Positions 1 to 6,778 of a stretch of DNA of 10,880 nucleotides are shown piece by piece (within the stretch, counting starts at the first letter, position 1; the number at the start of each line of letters is the position of its first letter). Source of the stretch: an uncultured Lachnospiraceae bacterium (GTDB lineage: Bacteria > Bacillota > Clostridia > Lachnospirales > Lachnospiraceae); NCBI GenBank assembly GCA_934438085.1, contig CAKSBC010000028.1:1-10880 (forward strand), written 5' to 3'. The translations under genes and the position numbers were made by a program. Below the pieces are notes generated by a model. It saw only the letters and a list, made by a program, of their open reading frames with translations, was not told the DNA's origin and did not search any database.

Positions 1-12
1 GACAGCTTCATT

Positions 13-41
13 ATGTTATCACAGTGACTTTTCTTTGTCAA
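13..41 (-). promoter_or_regulatory. Sigma-A promoter, distal copy, reading out of the left edge
   Basis: On the minus strand a perfect -35 TTGACA (36-41) is followed after 17 nt by TAACAT (13-18) as the -10. TGTGA directly precedes the -10. Initiation would fall at about position 6, so the gene it drives lies outside the window. It is the second of two similar promoters; the other is at 95-123. Confidence 0.6.
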
Positions 42-94
42 CCTCTTTTTTAAGAAGTTTTTTTGTGATCGCTGCCTCAAGCGACAGCTTGTCT

Positions 95-123
95 AATTTA
101 TCACACACCTCATCCCTTGTCAA
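95..123 (-). promoter_or_regulatory. Sigma-A promoter just downstream of rsmH
   Basis: The minus strand has a perfect -35 TTGACA (118-123), a 17-nt spacer and the -10 TAAATT (95-100), again with TGTGA directly before the -10. It starts about 30 nt after the rsmH stop codon and points away from it, so the next gene to the left has its own transcription. I see no intrinsic terminator between rsmH and this promoter, so read-through from rsmH is also possible. Confidence 0.65.
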
Positions 124-152
124 CAACTTTTTACTTTTATTTTATGTTTTAT

Positions 153-1208
153 TTATTTTGCTTTTATGACCCAGCGCATCTTTGTAGATCTCGCTCTGCT
201 ATTCTGAGCACATTCCTGTGCGGACGGTCTTATTACGTCTTTTGCATAGTCTGAATATATTCCGTCCCTATATCCTTCCTTAAAGGCCTTTTTCACAAGC
301 TTATCCTCTCCTGAATGGAAGGTAAGTATTGCTGCTCTTCCGCCGGGCTTAAGTGCATCCGGCAGTTTCTCAAGAAATTCGTAGAGCACTTCAAATTCAC
401 GGTTTACATCTATTCTGAGTGCCTGAAAAACACGCTGGCATGTTTTTCTTACAGTATCCTTCTTTTCCTTTTCAGGGAGAAAATCAAGCGTTTTCTCGAT
501 AACCTTTCTCAGCTTTGTAGTTGTATCTATCTTATTGCCTTTACGGATCTCATCAGTTATAGCCTTTGCGATTTCCTCGCAGTACGGCTCATCTGAATTT
601 TCATACAGCATTCCCGCAAGCTCTTCGCGGCCGATCTTTTCAAGCCTTTGCGCTGCGCTGATCCCCTTTTCCTGATTAAGTCTTAAATCCAGCGGTCCGT
701 CTGTGCGGAAAGAAAAGCCTCGTTTTGGGTTATCTATCTGCATTGAGGACACACCAAGATCTGCAAGAATAAAGTCAAATCCACCGGCTTCTTTTGCTAT
801 CTCGTCAATAGTACAGAAATTCTGGAGCTTGACCGTAAGGATATCTTCTCCAAATCCCAGCTCTTTAAGATGTTTGCTGGTCTTTGCGGATTCTTCCGGA
901 TCGACATCCGTCGCATACATATGGCCTTTTCCGTTAAGACATTCCATCATTGCTTTAGTATGTCCGCCATAGCCCAGAGTTGCATCAAAGCCTGTTTCGC
1001 CCGGCTTAATATCAAGAAACTCAAGGATTTCCTTTACCATAATGGAAATGTGCATTCCTGCAGGAGTGTTTCCTTTGCTGATCACATGTGCTACCGTTTC
1101 TTTATATTTCTCAGGATTTAGTTCTTTATATTTTTCTTCGAATTTTTTAGGATATTTACCCTTATACCGCACCCTTCGTTTATGCGGTGTCTGTGTCTCC
1201 TGTTCCAT
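153..1208 (-). CDS. rsmH: 16S rRNA (cytosine(1402)-N4)-methyltransferase RsmH, N-terminally extended
   Basis: Methylates N4 of C1402 in the decoding centre of 16S rRNA using SAM. The family signature is clear: SAM loop DATLGYGGHT (residues 75-84), acidic D101, the LADLGVSSMQID block (148-159) with RGFSFRTDGPLDLRLN (163-178), FQALRIDVNREFEVL (261-275), LTFHSGEDKLVK (295-306) and the C-terminal NSRARSTKMRW (336-346). At 351 aa it is about 40 residues longer than usual: a basic, charged extension of about 50 residues precedes MHISIMVKEIL, where ordinary RsmH proteins begin. I keep the first ATG because Met52 (codon 1053-1055) has no well-spaced Shine-Dalgarno, although the site before the first ATG (AAAGAGAG) is also only moderate. 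FHSGED replaces the usual FHSLED and LDLRLN the usual LDMRMD, suggesting a divergent subfamily. It lies 22 nt after the Na/Pi transporter gene, probably co-transcribed, and no mraZ/ftsL/pbp cell-division genes are nearby. Confidence 0.95.
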   Translation of the reverse strand: MEQETQTPHKRRVRYKGKYPKKFEEKYKELNPEKYKETVAHVISKGNTPAGMHISIMVKEILEFLDIKPGETGFDATLGYGGHTKAMMECLNGKGHMYATDVDPEESAKTSKHLKELGFGEDILTVKLQNFCTIDEIAKEAGGFDFILADLGVSSMQIDNPKRGFSFRTDGPLDLRLNQEKGISAAQRLEKIGREELAGMLYENSDEPYCEEIAKAITDEIRKGNKIDTTTKLRKVIEKTLDFLPEKEKKDTVRKTCQRVFQALRIDVNREFEVLYEFLEKLPDALKPGGRAAILTFHSGEDKLVKKAFKEGYRDGIYSDYAKDVIRPSAQECAQNSRARSTKMRWVIKAK

Positions 1209-1230
1209 TTAATTCTCTCTTTCAGAGTTA

Positions 1231-3069
1231 TTATTCCTTAATTTCAGCATCAGGTCTTGAATGATGCTTTCCATGCTCTATCTGAGTATAGTACATATTT
1301 CTGTAGAGCTCATATTTTCTGTTGAAATCTTCATCTTCTCCCGAGTGAAGCTTTCTGACATATTCATGTTCTGAATCAGCCACAAGCGGATCACAAAATG
1401 ATACAGTATGTACTCCGAGATTTGCGCACTGATCCGATACCCTCTCAAGATTTGTCAGAAGATCAAGGAAAAGATAGCCGTTCATCATGCTGCATTCTCC
1501 TTTTTCAATACGCTTAAAGTGATTATTCTTCATTGTGGCAACAATATCATCTATAACTTCTTCTATAGGTTCTACATATGATGCCGCCTCAAGTGTATGC
1601 ACGTCAAATGCTTCTACTGTGTGGTCTACGATATCTTCTATTGCAGCTCTCAAAACCTTGAGCTCATGTCTTGCTGTATTTGTAAATGTTATATCCTTTT
1701 CCTGCATTTCATTAGCAGTCTCACACATGTTCATGGCAAGGTCACCGATACGCTCAAACTCATTTACACACTTCATATAATATGTGAGCTTTTGTGTATC
1801 CATTCCCTGTCCATTCTGTGTGGAAAGCATGCTGAGATAATTACTGAGATGATCTGTAAGGCTATCCAGATCATCCTCTCTTCTCTTAATATCTCCTGCT
1901 CCTTTTTCATCGTAATGCTTAATCATATCAAAAGCTCTGTTAACATTTATCTTCGCAAGCTTTGACATATAATCAAGAACATTTTTCGACGCCTGTAATG
2001 CAAGTGCAGGTGAGTCAAAAAGCGCCGGTGAAAGGGATTCCAAAAGTCTTGACGTTTCCGTTTCAGGTTTATTTTTATCTTTTATAATTTTTCTGCTGAT
2101 ACGTTCAAATACAGTACAAACAGGCAGCAATACGCAGGCAGCCACTAAATTGAAAAGTGTATGCGCATTAGCTATGCCTCCGGATGAAATAGGCACATTC
2201 CATATATTATTAAGAAGTCCAAGCTTATGGAAAATAGTTATTAAAATAAGAATAAGCACCGACTTGCTTATACCGTAAAGAACATGAATAACACCTGTTC
2301 TTTTGGCATCAGGAATAGCGCCTATACTGCAGACTATAGCCGTTGTTACGCAGTCTCCGAGATAGATACCGACAATTATAGAGTAAATCGCTCCAAAGCT
2401 AAGCTGTCCTGTCTGTGCAAGAGCCTGAAGTATACCTATTGTAGCCGATGACGACTGAAGTGCAAATGATGAACAAGCTCCGACAACATAGCCGAGTACC
2501 GGTCTGTCTGCAAAGCTTGTGAAAAGCTGTGCAAATGCCGGTGACTGTGACAAAGGACTAACAGCTGCGGTCATGTTCATAAGTCCTGTGAAAAGCACTC
2601 CGAATCCGAGTAATACATTTCCTATAAGATTAAACTTCTTGGACTTTGCTGCCATTATAAATAAAATACCGATTATGGCAGCAACAGGTGCCAGAGTTGA
2701 CGGCTGGAATATTTTTATCCATGCAGCCGCATCTCCGTTTAAATCCAAAAGTCTGATGATCTGTCCTGTAACCGTAGTACCGAGATTGGCACCGATAATG
2801 ATGCCTATAGACTGGTGCAGCGAAATTATGCCTGCACCGACAAGACCTGATGTCAAAACGATAGTAGCGTGTGAGCTCTGTATGATGCCTGTAACAACAA
2901 AACCGAGCAAGAATCCAAGCAGAGGATTGCCGGTAACCATAGCCATAGCTTTTTTAAGAGCTCCTGTAGAGCCCTGCTTAAGACCGTCACCCATAACTCG
3001 CATTCCGTAAAGGAAAAGCGCCAGTCCTCCGAACAATGATATCACATCAAAACCACTCATATAGTACAT
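1231..3069 (-). CDS. Na/Pi cotransporter family protein with C-terminal PhoU domain
   Basis: Membrane protein of the sodium/phosphate symporter family (NptA/YjbB-like, PF02690), 612 aa. The N-terminal half is hydrophobic and has the two inverted repeats of the family, each with its QSS motif: QSSHAT (64-69) with GANLGTTVTG (93-102), and QSSSAT (205-210) with GIYLGDCVTTA (234-244). Membrane segments run to about residue 320. From about 355 to 560 follows a helical, charged, soluble PhoU-like domain with heptad-like ...FERIGDLAMN... and ...LERVSDQCAN... helices, then a His-rich tail. The usual inference is Na+-coupled phosphate transport, with PhoU sensing or tuning flux; some relatives may be exporters or carry other anions. 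A second in-frame ATG at residue 4 (MSGFDV) is an alternative start. The strong Shine-Dalgarno lies unusually far upstream (see the 5' leader entry). It heads a probable two-gene unit with rsmH and has its own promoter. Confidence 0.93.
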   Translation of the reverse strand: MYYMSGFDVISLFGGLALFLYGMRVMGDGLKQGSTGALKKAMAMVTGNPLLGFLLGFVVTGIIQSSHATIVLTSGLVGAGIISLHQSIGIIIGANLGTTVTGQIIRLLDLNGDAAAWIKIFQPSTLAPVAAIIGILFIMAAKSKKFNLIGNVLLGFGVLFTGLMNMTAAVSPLSQSPAFAQLFTSFADRPVLGYVVGACSSFALQSSSATIGILQALAQTGQLSFGAIYSIIVGIYLGDCVTTAIVCSIGAIPDAKRTGVIHVLYGISKSVLILILITIFHKLGLLNNIWNVPISSGGIANAHTLFNLVAACVLLPVCTVFERISRKIIKDKNKPETETSRLLESLSPALFDSPALALQASKNVLDYMSKLAKINVNRAFDMIKHYDEKGAGDIKRREDDLDSLTDHLSNYLSMLSTQNGQGMDTQKLTYYMKCVNEFERIGDLAMNMCETANEMQEKDITFTNTARHELKVLRAAIEDIVDHTVEAFDVHTLEAASYVEPIEEVIDDIVATMKNNHFKRIEKGECSMMNGYLFLDLLTNLERVSDQCANLGVHTVSFCDPLVADSEHEYVRKLHSGEDEDFNRKYELYRNMYYTQIEHGKHHSRPDAEIKE

Positions 3070-3100
3070 AAAGGCGTTATAATAACGTCATGCTCCTCCC
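3070..3100 (-). promoter_or_regulatory. Leader of the Na/Pi transporter: distant Shine-Dalgarno, mini-uORF and hairpin
   Basis: The strong ribosome site GGGAGGAG lies at 3093-3100, 23 nt before the transporter ATG, which is too far for direct use. Just after it an ATG (3089-3091) opens a four-codon uORF, MTLL, ending in TAA at 3077-3079, 7 nt before the transporter start. The uORF coincides with a perfect inverted repeat, CGTTATTATAACG (3075-3087). Either the uORF is translated and ribosomes reinitiate, or the hairpin folds and shortens the spacing to about 10 nt. No alternative in-frame start lies closer, because a TGA blocks the frame at 3089-3091. Confidence 0.45.
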
Positions 3101-3142
3101 TCACGGAAATTTTCCCCTTAAATTTTAACACAATTCAGGGTT

Positions 3143-3171
3143 AGTATAGCATCTGTAAAAATGAGTTACAA
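3143..3171 (-). promoter_or_regulatory. Sigma-A promoter of the Na/Pi transporter-rsmH unit
   Basis: On the minus strand TTGTAA (3166-3171) is followed by a 17-nt spacer and TATACT (3143-3148). It lies just after the nfn operon terminator and gives a 5' leader of about 65 nt before the start codon at 3069. A second TTTACA inside the spacer, 12 nt from the first hexamer, faintly resembles Pho-box spacing, but this is too weak to call. Confidence 0.65.
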
Positions 3172-3182
3172 TAAATTCAAAC

Positions 3183-3222
3183 AAAAAAACCATGAAATTC
3201 GGCATCCCTAATCTCATGGTTT
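3183..3222 (-). terminator. Intrinsic terminator of the nfnA-nfnB operon
   Basis: A 13-bp stem (3187-3199 with 3210-3222, one G-U pair in the minus-strand RNA) encloses a 10-nt loop. On the minus strand it is followed by a run of seven T (3183-3189). It lies about 160 nt after the nfnB stop, beyond the tandem repeat, so the repeat is probably transcribed as 3' UTR. The plus strand also has T-rich sequence after the stem, so it may work in both directions. Confidence 0.8.
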
Positions 3223-3281
3223 TCTATTATTCTTTTTCTATGGTGACTTTACAGCACTGCAAAGCTGTATTTTCCTTGCTT

Positions 3282-3373
3282 TATACGCTTATGCGCTCTA
3301 AATGCTCTACACGCTATACACGCTATACACGCTATACACGCTATACACGCTATACACGCTATACACGCTATAC
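3282..3373. repeat. 9-bp tandem repeat array (unit ACGCTATAC) with decayed left copies
   Basis: Seven perfect head-to-tail copies of the 9-mer ACGCTATAC (plus strand) span 3311-3373. To the left, in the phase ACACGCTAT, three degraded units can be read (3282-3290, 3291-3299, 3300-3308), keeping mainly the central GCT and a T-rich end. The array begins 9 nt after the nfnB stop codon and ends before the operon terminator, so it lies in the 3' UTR of nfnAB. Because the unit is a multiple of three, every frame stays periodic, but the nfnB frame meets a TAG in each unit, so read-through cannot extend the protein. It looks like a slippage-generated microsatellite; a role in RNA structure or protein binding is only speculation. 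Confidence 0.95.
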
Positions 3374-3382
3374 AAAGTCAGC

Positions 3383-4786
3383 TTATTTATTTGAAAGGTA
3401 CTCGTCAATAGCTGCTGCTGCAGTCTTACCGGCTCCCATAGCTGAGATAACCGTTGCTGCTCCTGTAACGGCATCGCCTCCGGCATATACGCCGTCTCTT
3501 GATGTAAGTCCGCACTCATTAACAACTATTCCGCCCTTTTCATTAACTTCAAGGCCCTTTGTTGTCTTCTTGATAAGCGGGTTAGGTGAGGTTCCGATAG
3601 CGATAACTACAGTATCTACAGGAATATCAAACTCAGAGCCTTCTACAGGCACAGGTCTTCTTCTTCCCTTGGCATCAGGCTCCCCGAGCTCCATCTTTAT
3701 GCAGCGAATAGCTGTAACATCTCCGTTATGAGGATCCTTCTTATCATCAGGATTCTCATAGCCTATGATCTCAACAGGGTTATTAAGAAGCTTGAACTGG
3801 ATTCCTTCCTCCTGTGCATGCTCAACCTCTTCCTTACGTGCAGGAAGCTCGTCCATAGATCTTCTGTATACGATGTAAACATTATCAGCACCAAGTCTGA
3901 GAGCTGTTCTTGCAGCATCCATAGCAACGTTTCCGCCTCCTACTACCGCAACATTTCCGCCCTTTCTGATAGGTGTTGTCGGATCGTCACGATAAGCCTT
4001 CATAAGGTTTGAACGTGTAAGGAACTCGTTTGCTGAATATACTCCCTTTAATGACTCTCCAGGTATACGCATGAAGTTAGGAAGTCCTGCTCCTGATCCG
4101 ATAAATACTGCCTCAGATCCCATATCGAATATCTCGTCTATGGTAAGAGTCTTTCCTATAACAACATCAGTCTCGAAATCAACGCCTAACTTTGAAAGTC
4201 CGTCAACTTCCTTCTGAACTATTGCTTTTGGAAGACGGAACTCAGGAATACCGTAAACTAAAACTCCGCCGGCCTTATGGAGAGCCTCAAATACAGTTAC
4301 ATCGTATCCCTTCTTTGCAAGGTCTCCGGCGCAGGTAAGGCCTGAAGGACCTGATCCTACAATAGCAACTCTGTGTCCGTTCTTCTTCGGCATCTCAGGG
4401 TCTTCCTTGACATTCTCATTATGCCAATCGGCAACAAATCTCTCAAGACGTCCGATACCTACAGGCTCAAACTTTATGCCCATAGTACATTTTGATTCAC
4501 ACTGTGTCTCCTGAGGACATACACGTCCGCAGACTGCAGGAAGTGATGAAGTTCTCGTAATAACCTTATACGCACCTTCAAAATCCACTTCTTTAATATG
4601 GCTGATAAACTCAGGTATGCTGATGTTAACAGGGCATGATGATACGCATGGCTGATTCTTGCACTCAAGGCATCTCTTTGCCTCTTCAACTGCTATTTCC
4701 GCTGTATATCCTAAAGCTACCTCATCAAAATTATGTGCTCTGACCTCAGGTGCCTGGGAAGGCATTTCATGTTTCTTTGGTTCCAT
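3383..4786 (-). CDS. nfnB: NfnB / GltD-like FAD- and NADPH-binding iron-sulfur oxidoreductase
   Basis: Large subunit of an NADH-dependent ferredoxin:NADP+ oxidoreductase (electron-bifurcating transhydrogenase), homologous to the small subunit of glutamate synthase and often annotated gltA. At 467 aa it has the family's normal length. An N-terminal domain carries two cysteine sets for [4Fe-4S] clusters: C39, C42, C47, C51 and C86, C90, C96, C100. A dinucleotide-binding fold for FAD follows (VGSGPSGL, 143-150). The second, NADPH-binding fold has GGGNVAMDAA (283-292) and VYRRSMDELPA (306-316), whose arginines suit the 2'-phosphate. The C-terminal GVYAGGDAVTG closes the FAD site. A good AGGAG lies 9 nt before the ATG. 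It follows the FAD/[2Fe-2S] gene by 18 nt. No glutamate synthase large subunit is present nearby, which favours Nfn over glutamate synthesis, although the GltD-type role cannot be excluded. Confidence 0.93.
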   Translation of the reverse strand: MEPKKHEMPSQAPEVRAHNFDEVALGYTAEIAVEEAKRCLECKNQPCVSSCPVNISIPEFISHIKEVDFEGAYKVITRTSSLPAVCGRVCPQETQCESKCTMGIKFEPVGIGRLERFVADWHNENVKEDPEMPKKNGHRVAIVGSGPSGLTCAGDLAKKGYDVTVFEALHKAGGVLVYGIPEFRLPKAIVQKEVDGLSKLGVDFETDVVIGKTLTIDEIFDMGSEAVFIGSGAGLPNFMRIPGESLKGVYSANEFLTRSNLMKAYRDDPTTPIRKGGNVAVVGGGNVAMDAARTALRLGADNVYIVYRRSMDELPARKEEVEHAQEEGIQFKLLNNPVEIIGYENPDDKKDPHNGDVTAIRCIKMELGEPDAKGRRRPVPVEGSEFDIPVDTVVIAIGTSPNPLIKKTTKGLEVNEKGGIVVNECGLTSRDGVYAGGDAVTGAATVISAMGAGKTAAAAIDEYLSNK

Positions 4787-4804
4787 TACTGTAATCTCCT
4801 TCCT

Positions 4805-5650
4805 TTAGGCTTTCTTGAAGAGATTGCAGGTCTCCTCATAAGCATGTCTCTCAAAATCCGAATACATTCTGCTTCTCATGATAGCGCTGTCAAAATCAAC
4901 CTCATATCCGTTGAAATCAGGGCCGTCAACACATGCAAACTTTGTTACATCTTTACCATCCTGATGGAGTGTAAGGCGGCAGCCTCCGCACATGCCTGTT
5001 CCGTCTATCATAATAGGGCTCATTGATACTGTTATAGGTGCATCGAATTCCTTTGCGGCAAGAACAGTAAACTTCATCATGATAAGCGGTCCGATACAAA
5101 TGATCATGTCAAATTTCTCATTGGCAAGGAACTCCTTTAAAGGAACTGTACAGTTGCCCTCTCTGCCGTATGAACCGTCATCTGTCATAACTACAAGTCT
5201 GTTTGATGCAGTCTTAAATTCATCCTCAAGTATTACAAGATCCTTATTTCGGAATCCTATTATAGATGTAACATCCGCACCTATTCTGTGGAACTCTTCA
5301 GCTACCGGAAGTGCTATAGCACAGCCTACGCCTCCTCCTACGATACAGACCTTCTTGATTCCTTCTGTCTCTGTAGCATTGCCGAGCGGTCCTACGAAAT
5401 CCTGTATATAACCACCTTCAGGTACATTGTTAAGCTTTGTTGTAGTTGCTCCTACAACCTGGAAAATAACCTTTACGGTGCCTTCTTCCTTATTAACTCC
5501 GGCAACTGTAAGAGGAATTCTCTCTCCGTCATCATCAACTCTTAAGATAATGAACTGTCCCGGTTTTGCCTTGTTCGCAACAAGCGGTGCCTCAACCTCT
5601 ATCTGTGTGACAGTAGGCTTCAAAGACTTTCTATGAGCAATTTTAAACAT
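4805..5650 (-). CDS. nfnA: NfnA: FAD/NAD- and [2Fe-2S]-binding subunit (sulfide/dihydroorotate dehydrogenase-like)
   Basis: Small subunit of the NfnAB transhydrogenase, a cytoplasmic ferredoxin-NADP reductase-like protein related to PyrK. It takes electrons from NADH and passes them through FAD and an iron-sulfur cluster. At 281 aa the layout is typical: a beta-barrel FAD domain with GERIPLTVAGV (42-52), an NAD-binding fold starting VCIVGGGVG (101-109), and a C-terminal cluster loop. The candidate cluster ligands are D216, C221, C224 and C240 (DGTGMCGGC and FACVDGP). One Asp plus three Cys is, from memory, the unusual ligand set seen in the Thermotoga NfnA structure. AAGGAG lies 7 nt before the ATG. 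It is first in a two-gene operon with nfnB, the usual order, and has a promoter about 70 nt upstream. Confidence 0.92.
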   Translation of the reverse strand: MFKIAHRKSLKPTVTQIEVEAPLVANKAKPGQFIILRVDDDGERIPLTVAGVNKEEGTVKVIFQVVGATTTKLNNVPEGGYIQDFVGPLGNATETEGIKKVCIVGGGVGCAIALPVAEEFHRIGADVTSIIGFRNKDLVILEDEFKTASNRLVVMTDDGSYGREGNCTVPLKEFLANEKFDMIICIGPLIMMKFTVLAAKEFDAPITVSMSPIMIDGTGMCGGCRLTLHQDGKDVTKFACVDGPDFNGYEVDFDSAIMRSRMYSDFERHAYEETCNLFKKA

Positions 5651-5702
5651 TTTTCAACTCCTTCAACAGGTTTATTTCAATTCTCATATAAAAATATACA
5701 TA

Positions 5703-5750
5703 ATTATAATGTGCCTTGTACAATTATAGCTCAATTAGATGAAAAAACAA
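5703..5750 (-). promoter_or_regulatory. Promoter region of the nfnA-nfnB operon
   Basis: On the minus strand a perfect -10 TATAAT (5723-5728) lies 16 nt after a weak -35 TTGTTT (5745-5750). A second perfect TATAAT (5703-5708) follows 20 bp downstream, but its best -35, TTGAGC, is 20 nt away, which is too long. The first pairing is preferred; two start points are possible. The remaining sequence back to the CPBP stop at 5846 shows no convincing terminator. Confidence 0.55.
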
Positions 5751-5845
5751 CAGCATTGTCTTCTTGTTCCCGTAACAAAGCTTATTGTCTCCTGTTTTTC
5801 TAATCGTCATAACCATATGTAATTAAGAACAATAAACATAATATT

Positions 5846-6778
5846 TCAGCCAAGCGGTGTTATTGAAAATACTATTTCCATGCACTGCCATACTATAAAA
5901 ATCAACAGCCAAATGTTAAAAAGCGCCGGTACAGCACCCTTTAATGCTGCATTTTCCCTTATATAATCCGCAGCTTCTCTATGGTACCGCTTTGATACCT
6001 GAAGCATGACTATAATTGAACCGATCAATACAAATAATATGATCGTTCCTGTGACTATTTCAGGCAAAAACCTTTGCATAAAGATAAGCGCATAGGATAA
6101 GCCTCCGTTATTTATCACATGCATTATGAACGAACATAAAAGCGAGTATTCCATCGCTGCATATCCCAGCATAAGTCCGCATAAAAATGCAAACGGCAGC
6201 TGCTCCAGATTCCCGTGCATTATACCGAAAATAAGCGCTGATACAACTATGGCATAGATCTTTCCGTATCGTTTTAGCCCATTCATGAGGAAGCCTCTAT
6301 ATATCAATTCTTCCGCAAAAGGTCCGGCTATAGTGATATAAAATGCAAGTGCAAGGCTCCCGGTCACATCAAAATTTGCGCTATCAATTTCCGAGGTAAG
6401 TCCGAAGCCGTTAAAAAATGCCTCTGTCACATTCGCAATCATACCTGCCAGCAACTGACAGCATATCGTATAAGAAAAACCTATTACTAAAATACCTGCA
6501 GTGATCTTACGCCTTTTAGTATGTTCATATTCGAAAAGTCCGTATTTTGCATTCATCCTTCTATAATATATAAGTGCAGCTGCAGTTCCTGAAAGCACCG
6601 AAAACAGCATGATCCTTCCAAGTGACTTTTCTTTTTCATTATAGAAAAAAGCCGTAAGGCTTTCCGGCAACATGCCAGGTTCTGTAACAAGCAGCTGCGC
6701 GAAGTTCATTACGGCAATATAAAGAATGATTCCGGCAAATATTCTTGAAATATTCTTTTTATCGGTCTTTGTAAGCAT
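5846..6778 (-). CDS. CPBP-family intramembrane glutamic endopeptidase
   Basis: Polytopic membrane protease of the CPBP/ABI (CAAX protease and bacteriocin-processing, Rce1-like) family, 310 aa with about eight hydrophobic segments. The catalytic motifs are all present: EELIYR (156-161, EExxxR), FGIMH (184-188, FxxxH) and H220...N224 in HVINN (HxxxN). In bacteria these enzymes process or protect against peptides, or act in membrane-protein turnover; the substrate here is unknown and no bacteriocin gene is adjacent. The ATG shares its A with the stop of the upstream thrH gene (TGATG), and the Shine-Dalgarno AGGAG lies in the last thrH codons, so the two are probably translationally coupled. The overlap may simply reflect operon compaction, as no functional link to ThrH is known to me. 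Confidence 0.9.
   Translation of the reverse strand: MLTKTDKKNISRIFAGIILYIAVMNFAQLLVTEPGMLPESLTAFFYNEKEKSLGRIMLFSVLSGTAAALIYYRRMNAKYGLFEYEHTKRRKITAGILVIGFSYTICCQLLAGMIANVTEAFFNGFGLTSEIDSANFDVTGSLALAFYITIAGPFAEELIYRGFLMNGLKRYGKIYAIVVSALIFGIMHGNLEQLPFAFLCGLMLGYAAMEYSLLCSFIMHVINNGGLSYALIFMQRFLPEIVTGTIILFVLIGSIIVMLQVSKRYHREAADYIRENAALKGAVPALFNIWLLIFIVWQCMEIVFSITPLG

Noticed and set aside
40..64. Plus-strand hairpin (AACCTCTT/AAGAAGTT) followed by a run of T, like an intrinsic terminator
   Set aside because: The stem is AT-rich and weak, and no plus-strand gene lies near enough to use it. It is more likely incidental to the minus-strand promoter leader.
2519..3010. Long plus-strand open frame of 163 codons inside the Na/Pi transporter gene
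   Set aside because: Antisense shadow of a well-supported gene; its composition follows the opposite strand's codons.
3311..3373. CRISPR-like or iteron-like array
   Set aside because: The units are contiguous 9-mers without spacers, so not CRISPR. There is no replication gene or DnaA-box context for iterons.
3192..3731. Plus-strand open frame containing repeated RYT units, and the minus-strand frame with repeated YSV units (3307-3525)
   Set aside because: Both are produced by the 9-bp repeat, which keeps frames periodic, and otherwise run antisense or out of frame to nfnB. No ribosome site or protein-like composition.
5761..5780. Possible terminator hairpin after the CPBP gene (CTTTGTT/AACAAG)
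   Set aside because: The stem is short, bulged and lacks a following T-run.
5723..5818. Short minus-strand frame beginning MVMTIRKTGDNKLCYG upstream of nfnA
   Set aside because: About 31 codons, no Shine-Dalgarno, and it runs through the promoter -35 and -10. Not supported as a gene.
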